Assembly (NCBI GenBank): GCA_038250835.1 | Contig: JBBSBY010000008.1 | Span: forward strand, 1-64,000 | Direction of reading: 5' to 3' | DNA length: 64,000 nucleotides | Source of the DNA: JBBSBY01 sp038250835 | GTDB taxonomy: Bacteria; Desulfobacterota; Desulfomonilia; Desulfomonilales; Desulfomonilaceae | Shown: in pieces, positions 17,176 through 25,251 of the stretch | Layout of the letters: each line of letters starts with the position of its first letter | How positions within the stretch are numbered: position 1 is the first letter of the stretch | Program-made: the position numbers and the translations under genes | Notes under the pieces: model-generated | The model's database searches: none | Seen by the model: only the letters and a program-made list of their open reading frames with translations | What the model was told of the DNA's origin: nothing

Positions 17176-17258
17176 GAATCAAGGAAAATCCGGGTCCCGC
17201 TTTGGTTGGAAGGACGGCGAAAAGGCGCTATTCCGACAGAATTTTTGATAACACTATA
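17176..17258. repeat. Degenerate right half of the dispersed repeat
   Basis: Matches copies A and B at GAATC-AGGAAAATC-GGGTCCC, GTTGG, GACGG, ACAGAA and a closing TATA, with many substitutions. The left half is absent. The remainder of the 17011-17337 gap holds no gene that I can support. Confidence 0.5.
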
Positions 17259-17337
17259 ATTATCGCACACAGAACGCTTCAATACTTTGAAATCAAGTGA
17301 GGAAAATTTGAGCGGCTTCAAAATACGACGAATATAA

Positions 17338-17532
17338 TTAAGCGCTCACTTTTTCCGAACACGGACTCAGTTCACCTTGTTTAGTCATCATACTGATAAT
17401 GCAAGCGGATCTAAATTGGCAGTAGATTTTTGGACTATGGCAGCATGCGCATTCGGCGCACATGTAATGGTTGTCTTTCTGACAAAAGAACTCGCCGCGC
17501 CTATCGGGATGTCTATAACAGAAAGAGGACAT
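17338..17532 (-). CDS. Small Cys/His-rich B-box-like zinc-finger protein
   Basis: A 64-residue protein with start ATG at 17532 and GAGG 8 nt upstream. The N-terminal half is dense in metal ligands: CYRHPDRRGEFFC, CAECACC, H and YCQFRSAC. The pattern C-x2-H ... C-x7-H-x2-C-x2-C resembles a B-box-type zinc finger. Similar tiny proteins occur in deltaproteobacteria, but I know of no assigned function. It lies between dnaJ and sbcC on the same strand, with 76 nt between its start codon and the sbcC stop. Confidence 0.6.
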   Translation of the reverse strand: MSSFCYRHPDRRGEFFCQKDNHYMCAECACCHSPKIYCQFRSACIISMMTKQGELSPCSEKVSA

Positions 17533-17608
17533 CAATTCAACCTCATCTAATTTCTTTAAATCGACGGATCAATTTTGTAAGTATAATAATGATATGTCGT
17601 TTGGCAAT

Positions 17609-20600
17609 TTAGACGCCCCCAAGCACAAATGAAGCTCTGCTTCCTACAGGACTTGTGGAGACTTCCAAACGGGCGTCAATACGCTCGCGCAGCTCCCCAA
17701 CATGAGATATTATACCGATAAGTCTGCCGCTCTTCTGAAGATCCATTAGAGCCTTCATGGCCAAATCAAGAGTTTCGGTATCCAGTGACCCGAAACCTTC
17801 ATCAACAAAGATAGTATCGAGCCGAATCCCGCCTGCGTACGCCTGAACAACGTCCGCCAAACCCAAGGCCAAACTCAAGGAAGCGAGAAAGCTCTCTCCG
17901 CCTGATAGAGTTTTTACGTCCCTTTCAGTGCCGGTATATGAGTCATGAACTTCCAAATCCAAGCCGCCGGAAGTTCTTCGATCGCTGATGCTCGCCTGCC
18001 GTTTAAGTTGATAACGAGCGTTTGACATGATTTTCAGTCTCTCCGATGCGGCAGTCAGCACATCATCCAATAAAGCCGTAAGGACAAATCTTTGGAAGGT
18101 GATTTTGCCGGGATTGTTTCCGGCTGCCACATCCGAAAGCGCATATGTAACTTCAGCTTTCTTGGTAAGGCCTTCCAGTTCAACCGTCCGACTATTGTAA
18201 TCCGCTATATGGCCTTGTAATCCATCTATTTTAGCGCGCAAACTGATTTCTTCCGCAACCATCTTTTCGTGCGTCAATTCCAACTTGCGGACTTGTTCCG
18301 ATATTTCATTCATTTTTGGACGCTGCAAATTTGCGGTTATCTTCTGCGCTCGCAGCAACCTGTCTTTGGCCGAACTTAGCGCTTCATTGAATGCCTTTAA
18401 ATCTTCTCTAAAAGAGACGATCTGTTCAGTGGATCGTTTGGATTCGGAAAAATCCCTTACATCAGAAAACGACGCATTTTTTAGTTCAGACTCAAAGCAC
18501 ATTTTTTGTTCGAGTAACGCCCGAGACATATCCAAGGATGATTCTTTCAACGAGTCCAAACGACCTGCAGCCGCTTCTTTGTTTGCGGCGATCATTTCCA
18601 ATTCCTTTTGCGCACGCTCAAAGGATGTTTCAATTTCATTTATCTGTCGCTCAACTCTTTTTCTCGTTTTCACCAAATTAGCAAAATTCGTGAATTCATC
18701 GGGAACTTCATTTGCAATGGATTCCAAGGCGCCTTGAAGGTGTTTGAGCGCCGCATGAGACGCGTCGCGAACCTCTTCGGCTTCCTTAATGTTCATTTCG
18801 ATTCGTGTGGTTTCGTGTCCTAAACCTTTGATGCAATTCAAGAGTTCTTCACTCTTAGCAAGAGCTTTTTGAGCATCTTTGAGATTACTGTTCAATAATT
18901 TGATTCTTCCCGCGATTTCAGTCGGCGGGTAATTGGAATTCGCCAGACGCTCATGGTATGACTCGTATTTACCTGATAGTTCGGCAATACTGCTTCGCAG
19001 TTTATTGATCATCGCGTTGCGATTGTCTATTTCTGATCGCAGATTCGTAATTTTCAGCTTTTTCAGGTTAATTGCTTCTCGTTCCGGGAGTGCGCCTGCA
19101 GCCTCGGCCGGCGCCGGATGTTCGGACGAGCCGCATACGGGACAAGGCTCCCCAGGGGTCAGATTCTTGGCTAGAATAGCGGATTGGCCGTGAATCCATA
19201 GTGTCTCAAGATGATCGAGCGAGATTTGTGCCGTTTCCATGTCACTGGCAAGGTTGACGACAAGCAGCTCGTGTTTTTCCGCTTCGGCTTGCGCCGCCGC
19301 AATTTCCTTCTCCAGACCGGCGACTTGTTTATTCAAATCATTAAGTTCTCGTAGAACTTTCAGTTCCAGGTCCAGGGTCGGCGCCGTCCCCGCCAATTTA
19401 TCAGCGGCTTCCTTTTCTAAAGCCGCAGCTTCCAACCTCTCTCGTAACGCATCACGTTTGGTTTTTAACTCACCATAATGCGCATCTTTATCGCCGAACT
19501 TAGCTAAGGCCCTTTCATATTCTTTTCGAACGTCCGACAACTGTTTTGCTTTTTGTTCGTTCCTGTCTATTTCATTCAACTGCCTTTTCAGATTGTCCAG
19601 CGATCCTCGACGAATTGATTCCTTACTGTGGTTTTCCTGGGCTTTTTTCAGATTAAGCTCGGCAGCCGCAAGCTCCCGCTGGGCCGAAACAATCTTAGTT
19701 TGGGCCTGATCAGCCTCTTTTTGTCTAGTTAGTAAGTTCGATTCGACGGGTATAAGCTTTTCGGCTCTTAGAGCACGTTCGAGTTTATTGTTCAACTTTT
19801 GGTATTCAGACTTCTTTTCTTCCAAGCTTCCGAAAGCTTCCTGGGCCTCGTCTAATTCGATGAAGTTATTATTAATAGCCGTTGCCGAGGTTAATTCCAA
19901 ACGCGCAGTGTCCAGTCGCGATTTGTGTTCAGTCACAAGTTTTGCGCATTCTTCATGATTCGCGATCAAGTCGCAGCTTTTAGTGATTAAATCGTCGTAA
20001 GTTTCGACTTCTTCTTGTTTTAAAATGAAACTAATCAGACTGTTCTTTTCTTTGATTTCAATCTGCAAGTCTCCTGATGTTTGCTTAAGTAACTCCTCAA
20101 TTTTCCTATAAACCTGGGTTTCAAACAGCACCTCAAGAATTAATTGTCTGTCTTTCGAATTTGAGTGTAAAAGTTTCAAGAACTCGCCCTGAGGAAGCAT
20201 TACCACCTGCCTAAATTGATCGACCTCGAAGCCTATGAGTTCTTTTACTTGGTTGGTAACTTCCGTCCATCGGGCACACTTCACCAAAAATTGTCCGTTT
20301 TGTTTGACGCTTAAATCGGCCTGTTGGGCTGCAGGCTTCAACTGACCTCTTCTATTGAGCTTCTGACCCTCAGCTTTTCTACAAATCCGGTAAATATTTT
20401 GACCCAGGGCAAATTCGAAGGTCACCTGAGTGGGGGTATTCTCAGCCGCATGATGGCTCCTAACCTGCTTTGGTTCACGATGGCCGCCTGAACAGGCGCC
20501 GTAAAGAGCATAGCAGATAGCGTCCAAAATCGTGGTCTTCCCTGAGCCTGTTTTCCCATGAATCAAAAATAAGGTGCGGCCGGCCAGATCCTGAAAATCA

Positions 20601-20659
20601 ATAACTTGTCGTGAAGCATACGGTCCGAAGGCGGAAAGGATTAACTTCAGAGGCTTCAT
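17609..20659 (-). CDS. sbcC: SbcC, SMC-like ATPase of the SbcCD nuclease
   Basis: A 1016-residue Rad50-type protein. Walker A is GKTGSGKTTILDAICYALYG near residue 35. Long coiled coils flank a zinc hook CPVCGSSEHP near residue 505. The signature motif LSGGESFLASLSLALGLAD and Walker B TIFVDEGFGSLD lie near the C-terminus, followed by IGIISHVGELRERID. With SbcD it cleaves hairpins and protein-blocked DNA ends. Its ATG directly follows the sbcD stop codon with no spacer, so the two are translationally coupled. Confidence 0.96.
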   Translation of the reverse strand: MKPLKLILSAFGPYASRQVIDFQDLAGRTLFLIHGKTGSGKTTILDAICYALYGACSGGHREPKQVRSHHAAENTPTQVTFEFALGQNIYRICRKAEGQKLNRRGQLKPAAQQADLSVKQNGQFLVKCARWTEVTNQVKELIGFEVDQFRQVVMLPQGEFLKLLHSNSKDRQLILEVLFETQVYRKIEELLKQTSGDLQIEIKEKNSLISFILKQEEVETYDDLITKSCDLIANHEECAKLVTEHKSRLDTARLELTSATAINNNFIELDEAQEAFGSLEEKKSEYQKLNNKLERALRAEKLIPVESNLLTRQKEADQAQTKIVSAQRELAAAELNLKKAQENHSKESIRRGSLDNLKRQLNEIDRNEQKAKQLSDVRKEYERALAKFGDKDAHYGELKTKRDALRERLEAAALEKEAADKLAGTAPTLDLELKVLRELNDLNKQVAGLEKEIAAAQAEAEKHELLVVNLASDMETAQISLDHLETLWIHGQSAILAKNLTPGEPCPVCGSSEHPAPAEAAGALPEREAINLKKLKITNLRSEIDNRNAMINKLRSSIAELSGKYESYHERLANSNYPPTEIAGRIKLLNSNLKDAQKALAKSEELLNCIKGLGHETTRIEMNIKEAEEVRDASHAALKHLQGALESIANEVPDEFTNFANLVKTRKRVERQINEIETSFERAQKELEMIAANKEAAAGRLDSLKESSLDMSRALLEQKMCFESELKNASFSDVRDFSESKRSTEQIVSFREDLKAFNEALSSAKDRLLRAQKITANLQRPKMNEISEQVRKLELTHEKMVAEEISLRAKIDGLQGHIADYNSRTVELEGLTKKAEVTYALSDVAAGNNPGKITFQRFVLTALLDDVLTAASERLKIMSNARYQLKRQASISDRRTSGGLDLEVHDSYTGTERDVKTLSGGESFLASLSLALGLADVVQAYAGGIRLDTIFVDEGFGSLDTETLDLAMKALMDLQKSGRLIGIISHVGELRERIDARLEVSTSPVGSRASFVLGGV

Positions 20660-21796
20660 CTAAAGGCGCCCTTCTGATTGCGTTAAAGCTTTGTTAATGA
20701 TTGGTTCAAGAGTTTCTATCTGTTCGGAGCTCAGTTCCGTGTCGGTTACTTGATAAAAAAAAGCTTTGAACAGTTCCAATTTGGTCATTTTCAGACGCTC
20801 CGGACCTGAGACTTGATTCTGAATTGTTCGCATAACGTCTTCGCGATAAATGTGAAGAAGATTGGGATAAATCGTCTGAAGTCTCGGCATAGCGTCCAGA
20901 ATTGGAGATTTATCCTCCAGAATTATTTTCAAATAGTCCTCATGGGGTTCGCTTAGCGGACCGCGTAATAGGTCATTGAAATAGCCGCGAATTTCCCTGA
21001 CATCTTTGCGCGGAGTTAGGTCCGCTATTTCCAATGAGCAATTTCCTGAGCGATCCATGTCCACAATCTTCACATTTTTCTTGTGGGCGGCTTCTGAAAA
21101 AGAATATTTCAGCAAGGATCCACTGTAATGGGCGGAACTAGAAACGGATTGAGCGCGATGCAAATGCCCCAACGCAGCATAATGGAAACTATCCATAATC
21201 TGAGCGGATATGCAGGCCGCGCCCCCTACGGATAGCTGCCTCTCGGAATCCGTGGACTCGCATCCGGTGACAAACGCATGCGCCAGAAGCACACGTCTTT
21301 CGTCTGCTGGAGCAGCAAATCTTTTGATTATGGCCGCCATCGCCGACTCGTGATCCAGTACGGATTCATCTCCTGTTAATTGCCTTGCGAGTGTCGGATC
21401 ACAATAAGGAAGAGCGCAAACATATACCCGTCCGGATTCGTCATGAAGGCATATCCGCCTCGCTTGATCTATGGATCCAATGATGTGGAGATTTTGTGAG
21501 GTAAGCAGTTGGGAAGCAAAATTAAGACGAGTCGGGCTGTCGTGGTTGCCGGCAATGATGATTACATGGATCTTGAGGTCGACAATCACCCGGCTAAGAA
21601 AATCATCAAGCAATTCCACCGCTTCAATCGAAGGAACCGCTCTGTCATAAATATCGCCTGCCACGAGCAAAGCGTCTATATTAGATTCTTTTAAGATCGA
21701 GAATATCTGATCGAGCGCATGCGCCTGCTCTTCTATGAGCTTTTGATGAAACAGCACGCGTCCGAGGTGCCAATCCGCAGTATGCAGGAATCTCAT
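20660..21796 (-). CDS. sbcD: SbcD, Mre11-type nuclease subunit
   Basis: A 378-residue metallophosphoesterase nuclease. The motifs are DWHLGR (I), AGDIYDRAVPS (II), IAGNHDSPTRL (III), LLAHAFVTG and ALGHLHRAQ (V), and GSLLKYSFSEAAHKK, matching SbcD/Mre11. It forms the SbcCD complex processing DNA hairpins and stalled forks. The C-terminal domain after residue 280 would contact the SbcC coiled-coil base. A 250-bp gap with no gene separates it from the gene upstream. Confidence 0.96.
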   Translation of the reverse strand: MRFLHTADWHLGRVLFHQKLIEEQAHALDQIFSILKESNIDALLVAGDIYDRAVPSIEAVELLDDFLSRVIVDLKIHVIIIAGNHDSPTRLNFASQLLTSQNLHIIGSIDQARRICLHDESGRVYVCALPYCDPTLARQLTGDESVLDHESAMAAIIKRFAAPADERRVLLAHAFVTGCESTDSERQLSVGGAACISAQIMDSFHYAALGHLHRAQSVSSSAHYSGSLLKYSFSEAAHKKNVKIVDMDRSGNCSLEIADLTPRKDVREIRGYFNDLLRGPLSEPHEDYLKIILEDKSPILDAMPRLQTIYPNLLHIYREDVMRTIQNQVSGPERLKMTKLELFKAFFYQVTDTELSSEQIETLEPIINKALTQSEGRL

Positions 21797-22047
21797 CCTG
21801 TTCCCCTAATCCCTATTATGTACTCCAATTTAGTTTGAGGTTTACTCTTTTTTGCATGCTTAGGGCAAGGGTATTTTGAAGTAAGGTAGCCAAATAGCGA
21901 TGTTTACAGGCAAGACGGTTTCGAAACCAAGTGCTGATCAGCAATATGTTTGATTAGAAGACCTAAAATCGACGACGCTACAGCCCGATTTGAATATCTG
22001 AAACGCTGGTCGCCGGCCCTACTTCTTTTTAGAAAATACTATGGGTC

Positions 22048-22587
22048 TTATAGTCCCTTTATTCTGTAAACGAGAGCGTTATCCGGTTCCTTGCGATCGA
22101 AATCGATCTCCGCAATTCCACTTTTTACGAGTTCGGTGATTATCTTTTCCGCTTTCTCGAAAGAAATGTCCATCTCCAGCGCCAATCTTGGAACTGTAAG
22201 ATAATTGCCGTGTTTTACGGCTACAAGCAAGGCTTCGTTGGTATCCTTTAGTTTGGGTTTCCAGGCTATGAGTCCCGTTCCGGAAAGAACAAGCGCCAGG
22301 CCTGCGGCAATCGTTTGGGGTCCAATTAAAGCAAAAGCGTAAAGCGGACATGAAGCCGTTAAAGTGCTTATTCCAAAGAAAATCAATCCTCGTCCAATCC
22401 ATTTTCTCCGACGTATTGTCGCTTCCTTTTCCTGCAAATGCCGTGTCGCTATTTCTTTGGCGCTGACGACCCGGGATTCCGGTTTTTGTTTAACCAACTC
22501 CCCCACTGTGGAGTCAATTCGGAACGGCTCCTCCAATGTGGTTTTCTCATTGCCGATTTCAATGTTTTGTCTTCTATATTGTTCCAT
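22048..22587 (-). CDS. Membrane-anchored winged-helix protein of unknown function
   Basis: A 179-residue protein with three parts. A charged N-terminus of about 78 residues leads to two adjacent membrane helices (about 83-103 and 108-127, RGLIFFGISTLTASC onward). The C-terminal domain looks like a winged helix: ALLVAVKHGNYLTVPRLALE and then FEKAEKIITELVKSG, the spacing of a MarR/ArsR-type recognition helix and wing. It could be a membrane-tethered regulator or a domain using the wHTH fold for protein contacts. GGA lies 8 nt before the ATG. I do not recognise a named family. Confidence 0.65.
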   Translation of the reverse strand: MEQYRRQNIEIGNEKTTLEEPFRIDSTVGELVKQKPESRVVSAKEIATRHLQEKEATIRRRKWIGRGLIFFGISTLTASCPLYAFALIGPQTIAAGLALVLSGTGLIAWKPKLKDTNEALLVAVKHGNYLTVPRLALEMDISFEKAEKIITELVKSGIAEIDFDRKEPDNALVYRIKGL

Positions 22588-22830
22588 GTAAATTCCAGTT
22601 ATATTGATGCGATCTTATATGTAGGATCAGCGCAATGTTTAAATGTTTCCACGTCGGGCCGGCAGGATAGGCGTTGCGCTAACATTGTTCAATTTTCGAA
22701 TATCGACAATCTATCAGAACTTGTAGACGACGGCTCCGAATGACGGTTCCATCCAAGTATGCCTGGTTATACGTATTCTTTCAAGATATAGGGGGAATCA
22801 ATCGAATTTTGGTTCTCATGCAAATATGCG

Positions 22831-22860
22831 TTGTTTACTTACTATCTCAAATAGTATGAT
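22831..22860 (+). promoter_or_regulatory. Candidate promoter of the DUF3786 gene
   Basis: TTGTTT (22831-22836), an 18-nt spacer and TATGAT (22855-22860), placing the transcription start about 29 nt before the start codon. A small inverted repeat, ACTAT-CTCAA-ATAGT (22841-22855), lies in the spacer and could be an operator. The rest of the 22588-22895 gap shows no gene. Confidence 0.4.
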
Positions 22861-22895
22861 AATTCTTTGGTCAAAAAACAATCAAGGGGGCGCCT

Positions 22896-23519
22896 ATGGG
22901 GTGCGCTGCGCCGAACCGTTTTCACTGGGATGATCTGAGATCCAGATCCCCTGAGAGCATACTCAAACAGCCGGGAGTCAAACAATCCGGTAAGTTGAAA
23001 TATACCGTCACTTTTCTTGACGCGTTGTACGAAATTGACGCCGAAAAAGAACAAATAGTGGAGATCTCCCCCTTACCGGAGAGGAAGCTAGGCGACGAAT
23101 TTCAAATACTCCTGGTTAGATACCTGGTCGCGGATTATGGTGGTCCGGAATCGGGCGTTGTAGTGAGCGAAAAAGACCTGCCTGGCGGAGTTACCTTTTT
23201 CCAGGGGCCTCATGCCATCCCGGGGGCGCCGATAGCCACACTGTATGGGACGGACACGGAGGCTTTCGTGAAGCGTTGTCGGAAATTCGGAGCCGAGCCC
23301 GCTCCTTATGGAGACGCGGCAATGAAGTTTTACGCGTTTCCGGAGATCTCCGCTACTTACGTTTTATGGCGAGAGGATGAAGAATTTCCGGCAAGCGTAT
23401 CCGTATTGTTCGATAAATCCATCATACGATGGTTTTCACTAGACATGATTTTTATAATGTTATTTGTTTTAACGGAACGTCTCATCGAGGGCTCCGGTAT
23501 AGAGCTTATCCCGGCTTAG
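22896..23519 (+). CDS. DUF3786 domain protein
   Basis: A 207-residue soluble protein matching the DUF3786 family seen mainly in strict anaerobes with corrinoid or acetyl-CoA pathway enzymes. Supporting stretches are FLDALYEIDAEKEQI, ILLVRYLVADYGGPESG, KDLPGGVTFFQGPHA and FPEISATYVLWREDEEFPASVSVLFD. The final residues ERLIEGSGIELIPA precede a stop that overlaps the start of a decayed acyl-CoA synthetase fragment. An AAGGGGG ribosome binding site precedes the ATG. The function is unknown. The family often lies near cobamide-dependent methyltransferase genes, but none is here. Confidence 0.8.
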   Translation: MGCAAPNRFHWDDLRSRSPESILKQPGVKQSGKLKYTVTFLDALYEIDAEKEQIVEISPLPERKLGDEFQILLVRYLVADYGGPESGVVVSEKDLPGGVTFFQGPHAIPGAPIATLYGTDTEAFVKRCRKFGAEPAPYGDAAMKFYAFPEISATYVLWREDEEFPASVSVLFDKSIIRWFSLDMIFIMLFVLTERLIEGSGIELIPA

Positions 23520-23617
23520 CGGTTATGATTGTGGACGCCTTGCCTAAAAACCCCACAGGAAAGATCTTGAAGCGTGAAATGCGGGTAACTTATAAGGAGC
23601 TATTCGCCGGAAAGTAA
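23514..23617 (+). pseudogene. Relic of an acyl-CoA synthetase C-terminus
   Basis: In the frame ending at TAA 23615-23617 the translation reads MIVDALPKNPTGKILKREMR followed by VTYKELFAGK. VDALPKNPTGKILKR is the A10 catalytic-lysine motif at the extreme C-terminus of AMP-dependent acyl-CoA synthetases. Nothing upstream in this frame continues the enzyme; the frame there is the out-of-phase DUF3786 gene. A deletion probably fused the 3' end of a ligase gene to the DUF3786 gene. The remaining 30-odd residues cannot form an active enzyme. Confidence 0.8.
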
Positions 23618-23654
23618 CGCCCTTCATGTTTGTCACTTTAACTAAAGTCTGGGG

Positions 23655-23674
23655 GCGGAGTTTCATGACTCCGC
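23655..23674 (+). terminator. Hairpin after DUF3786 and the synthetase relic
   Basis: GCGGAGT (23655-23661) and ACTCCGC (23668-23674) form a 7-bp perfect stem with a 6-nt loop. No T-tract follows directly. It may be the remaining terminator of the lost synthetase gene or may end DUF3786 transcription. Confidence 0.4.
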
Positions 23675-23711
23675 TCAATCCATATATTTGATACAATTTT
23701 TGCATAATTCC

Positions 23712-23738
23712 GTCAAAAAGGGTTTAGCCATTTTTGAC
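23712..23738. promoter_or_regulatory. Inverted repeat overlapping the moeA -35 box
   Basis: GTCAAAAA (23712-23719) and TTTTTGAC (23731-23738) are perfect 8-nt arms 11 nt apart. The right arm covers most of the TTGACA -35 box, a position suited to a repressor. No cognate regulator is in the neighbourhood. The hairpin lies upstream of the start site, so it would act as DNA rather than RNA. Confidence 0.4.
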
Positions 23739-23762
23739 ATAACCCCCCTCCATTGATATACT
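23734..23762 (+). promoter_or_regulatory. Sigma-70 promoter of the moeA pair
   Basis: A consensus -35 TTGACA (23734-23739), a 17-nt spacer and -10 TATACT (23757-23762). Transcription should start near 23769, leaving a leader of about 130 nt before moeA. I looked for a molybdenum-cofactor riboswitch in this leader and could not recognise its conserved core. Confidence 0.7.
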
Positions 23763-23901
23763 TCCATTAGAATAATTCAGGGCAATGGCCGAATTCCTTC
23801 GTTCCAACGGCGCCTTTACCAGGCTCAATTTGTTCGATCGCTAAAGGGCCTCACTTTTCCTGAATTCGCCGAAGCTACCAATCTAACGAAGAGTAAAATC
23901 A

Positions 23902-25251
23902 ATGTTAAAACCGTTTCTAAGGGTGGTCTCTATTTCTGAGGCTTTGAACAAGCTGAAGCAGTTTAAAACCCTGAGTTCCGAAACAATAAGCCTTGAAGAA
24001 GCGTCGCACAGAGTAACCACTCGGGACGTGATTTCACAAACTGATCTTCCTTGCTTTAATCGTTCTACAATGGATGGATTCGCTGTCAGGGCTAAAGATA
24101 CTTTCGGAGCAACGGAATCATCTCCGGGACTGTTTACGATTATCGGTGAGATTCGAATGGGCGAGATCGGAGACATCACCTTGCGCAAAGGAGAAGCCGT
24201 CAAGATTTGGACGGGGGGATCCTTACCTGCAGGCGCCGACGCCGTAGTGATGATAGAACAGACCGAACAAGTGGATGAGTCGACGATCGAGGTGTTGAAA
24301 GCCGTGGCCCCTTTTGAAAATGTAATTCGGAAGGGTGAAGATTTTCGTACGGGTGAAAAACTCATCGAAGCGAATCATCGCCTGCGCCCGGCGGATAACG
24401 GGCTATTGGCGGCAATGGGCATAAACAAACTGGAAGTGTTCGCGAAACCGAGAGTCGCCGTGATTAGTTCAGGTGATGAAATCGTCCCGATCGATCAAGA
24501 GCCGCTTCCGGGTTGTGTCCGAGACATCAATCGCCACACGATTATAGCCTTGATTAAAGAAGTCGGATGTAGTCCGAGCTGGATGGGTATTGCCTCGGAT
24601 ACTTTGGAATCTATTTCTAACATCATAGACAAATCACTCGAAACAACGGACATGGTCCTTATCTCGGGCGGAAGTTCCATGGGCAGCAGGGATTACGTGA
24701 TCGAAGCCATTGAATCCCATGATGATTCGGAAATTTTGCTGCATGGAGTTTCCATTTCACCGGGCAAGCCTTTAATTGTGTCCCGAATCGGAGATAAACC
24801 CGTCATCGGTTTACCCGGCCATCCCGTTTCCGCCATGATTTGTTTTGAACAATTTGTAATTCCGTTGTTAAGACTACTCGAAGGCGAAAACAGCATACAG
24901 CCGTATTTACGGCCCACCATAGAAGCCCTTCTCACCAAAAATGTGCCGTCTAAAGAAGGGCGAACCGACTTTGTGCGTGTGAAGCTTGAATTTCACTCAG
25001 GAACCGTGACCGCCGTTCCAATTTCCGGGAAATCCGGGGCAATCTCCGCAATGTCAAAAGCCGACGGCTCTATTATTATTGGTGAGGATTGCGAGGGTCT
25101 TTATAAAGGCGACAATGTTGTCGTTCATTTGTTTTCAAATTGGTTAGGAGCAAACAGTGAGACGAAACATATACCTGGATATGAAGCCTCCGCAAGAAGC
25201 CCTCGAACTCTTTTTGAGCCGTCTAAACAAGAAAAGTTATCCAGCAATTGA
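23902..25251 (+). CDS. moeA: Molybdopterin molybdenumtransferase MoeA
   Basis: A 449-residue MoeA, inserting molybdate (or tungstate) into adenylylated molybdopterin. Motifs: NRSTMDGFAVRA, GGSLPAGADAVVMIEQTE, VISSGDEIVP, LISGGSSMGSRDYV and GLPGHPVSAMICFEQF, in family order. The C-terminus carries about 35 extra residues (HIPGYEASARSPRTLF...) created by a 95-nt overlap with the next gene. Weak ribosome binding site. The two MoeA genes are probably co-transcribed from the promoter at 23734. Molybdo- or tungsto-enzymes such as formate dehydrogenase would be the clients, none of which is encoded here. Confidence 0.93.
   Translation: MLKPFLRVVSISEALNKLKQFKTLSSETISLEEASHRVTTRDVISQTDLPCFNRSTMDGFAVRAKDTFGATESSPGLFTIIGEIRMGEIGDITLRKGEAVKIWTGGSLPAGADAVVMIEQTEQVDESTIEVLKAVAPFENVIRKGEDFRTGEKLIEANHRLRPADNGLLAAMGINKLEVFAKPRVAVISSGDEIVPIDQEPLPGCVRDINRHTIIALIKEVGCSPSWMGIASDTLESISNIIDKSLETTDMVLISGGSSMGSRDYVIEAIESHDDSEILLHGVSISPGKPLIVSRIGDKPVIGLPGHPVSAMICFEQFVIPLLRLLEGENSIQPYLRPTIEALLTKNVPSKEGRTDFVRVKLEFHSGTVTAVPISGKSGAISAMSKADGSIIIGEDCEGLYKGDNVVVHLFSNWLGANSETKHIPGYEASARSPRTLFEPSKQEKLSSN

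Noticed and set aside
23770..23901. Molybdenum-cofactor riboswitch in the moeA leader
   Set aside because: The conserved core sequences of that riboswitch could not be recognised; only generic GC-rich short stems are present.
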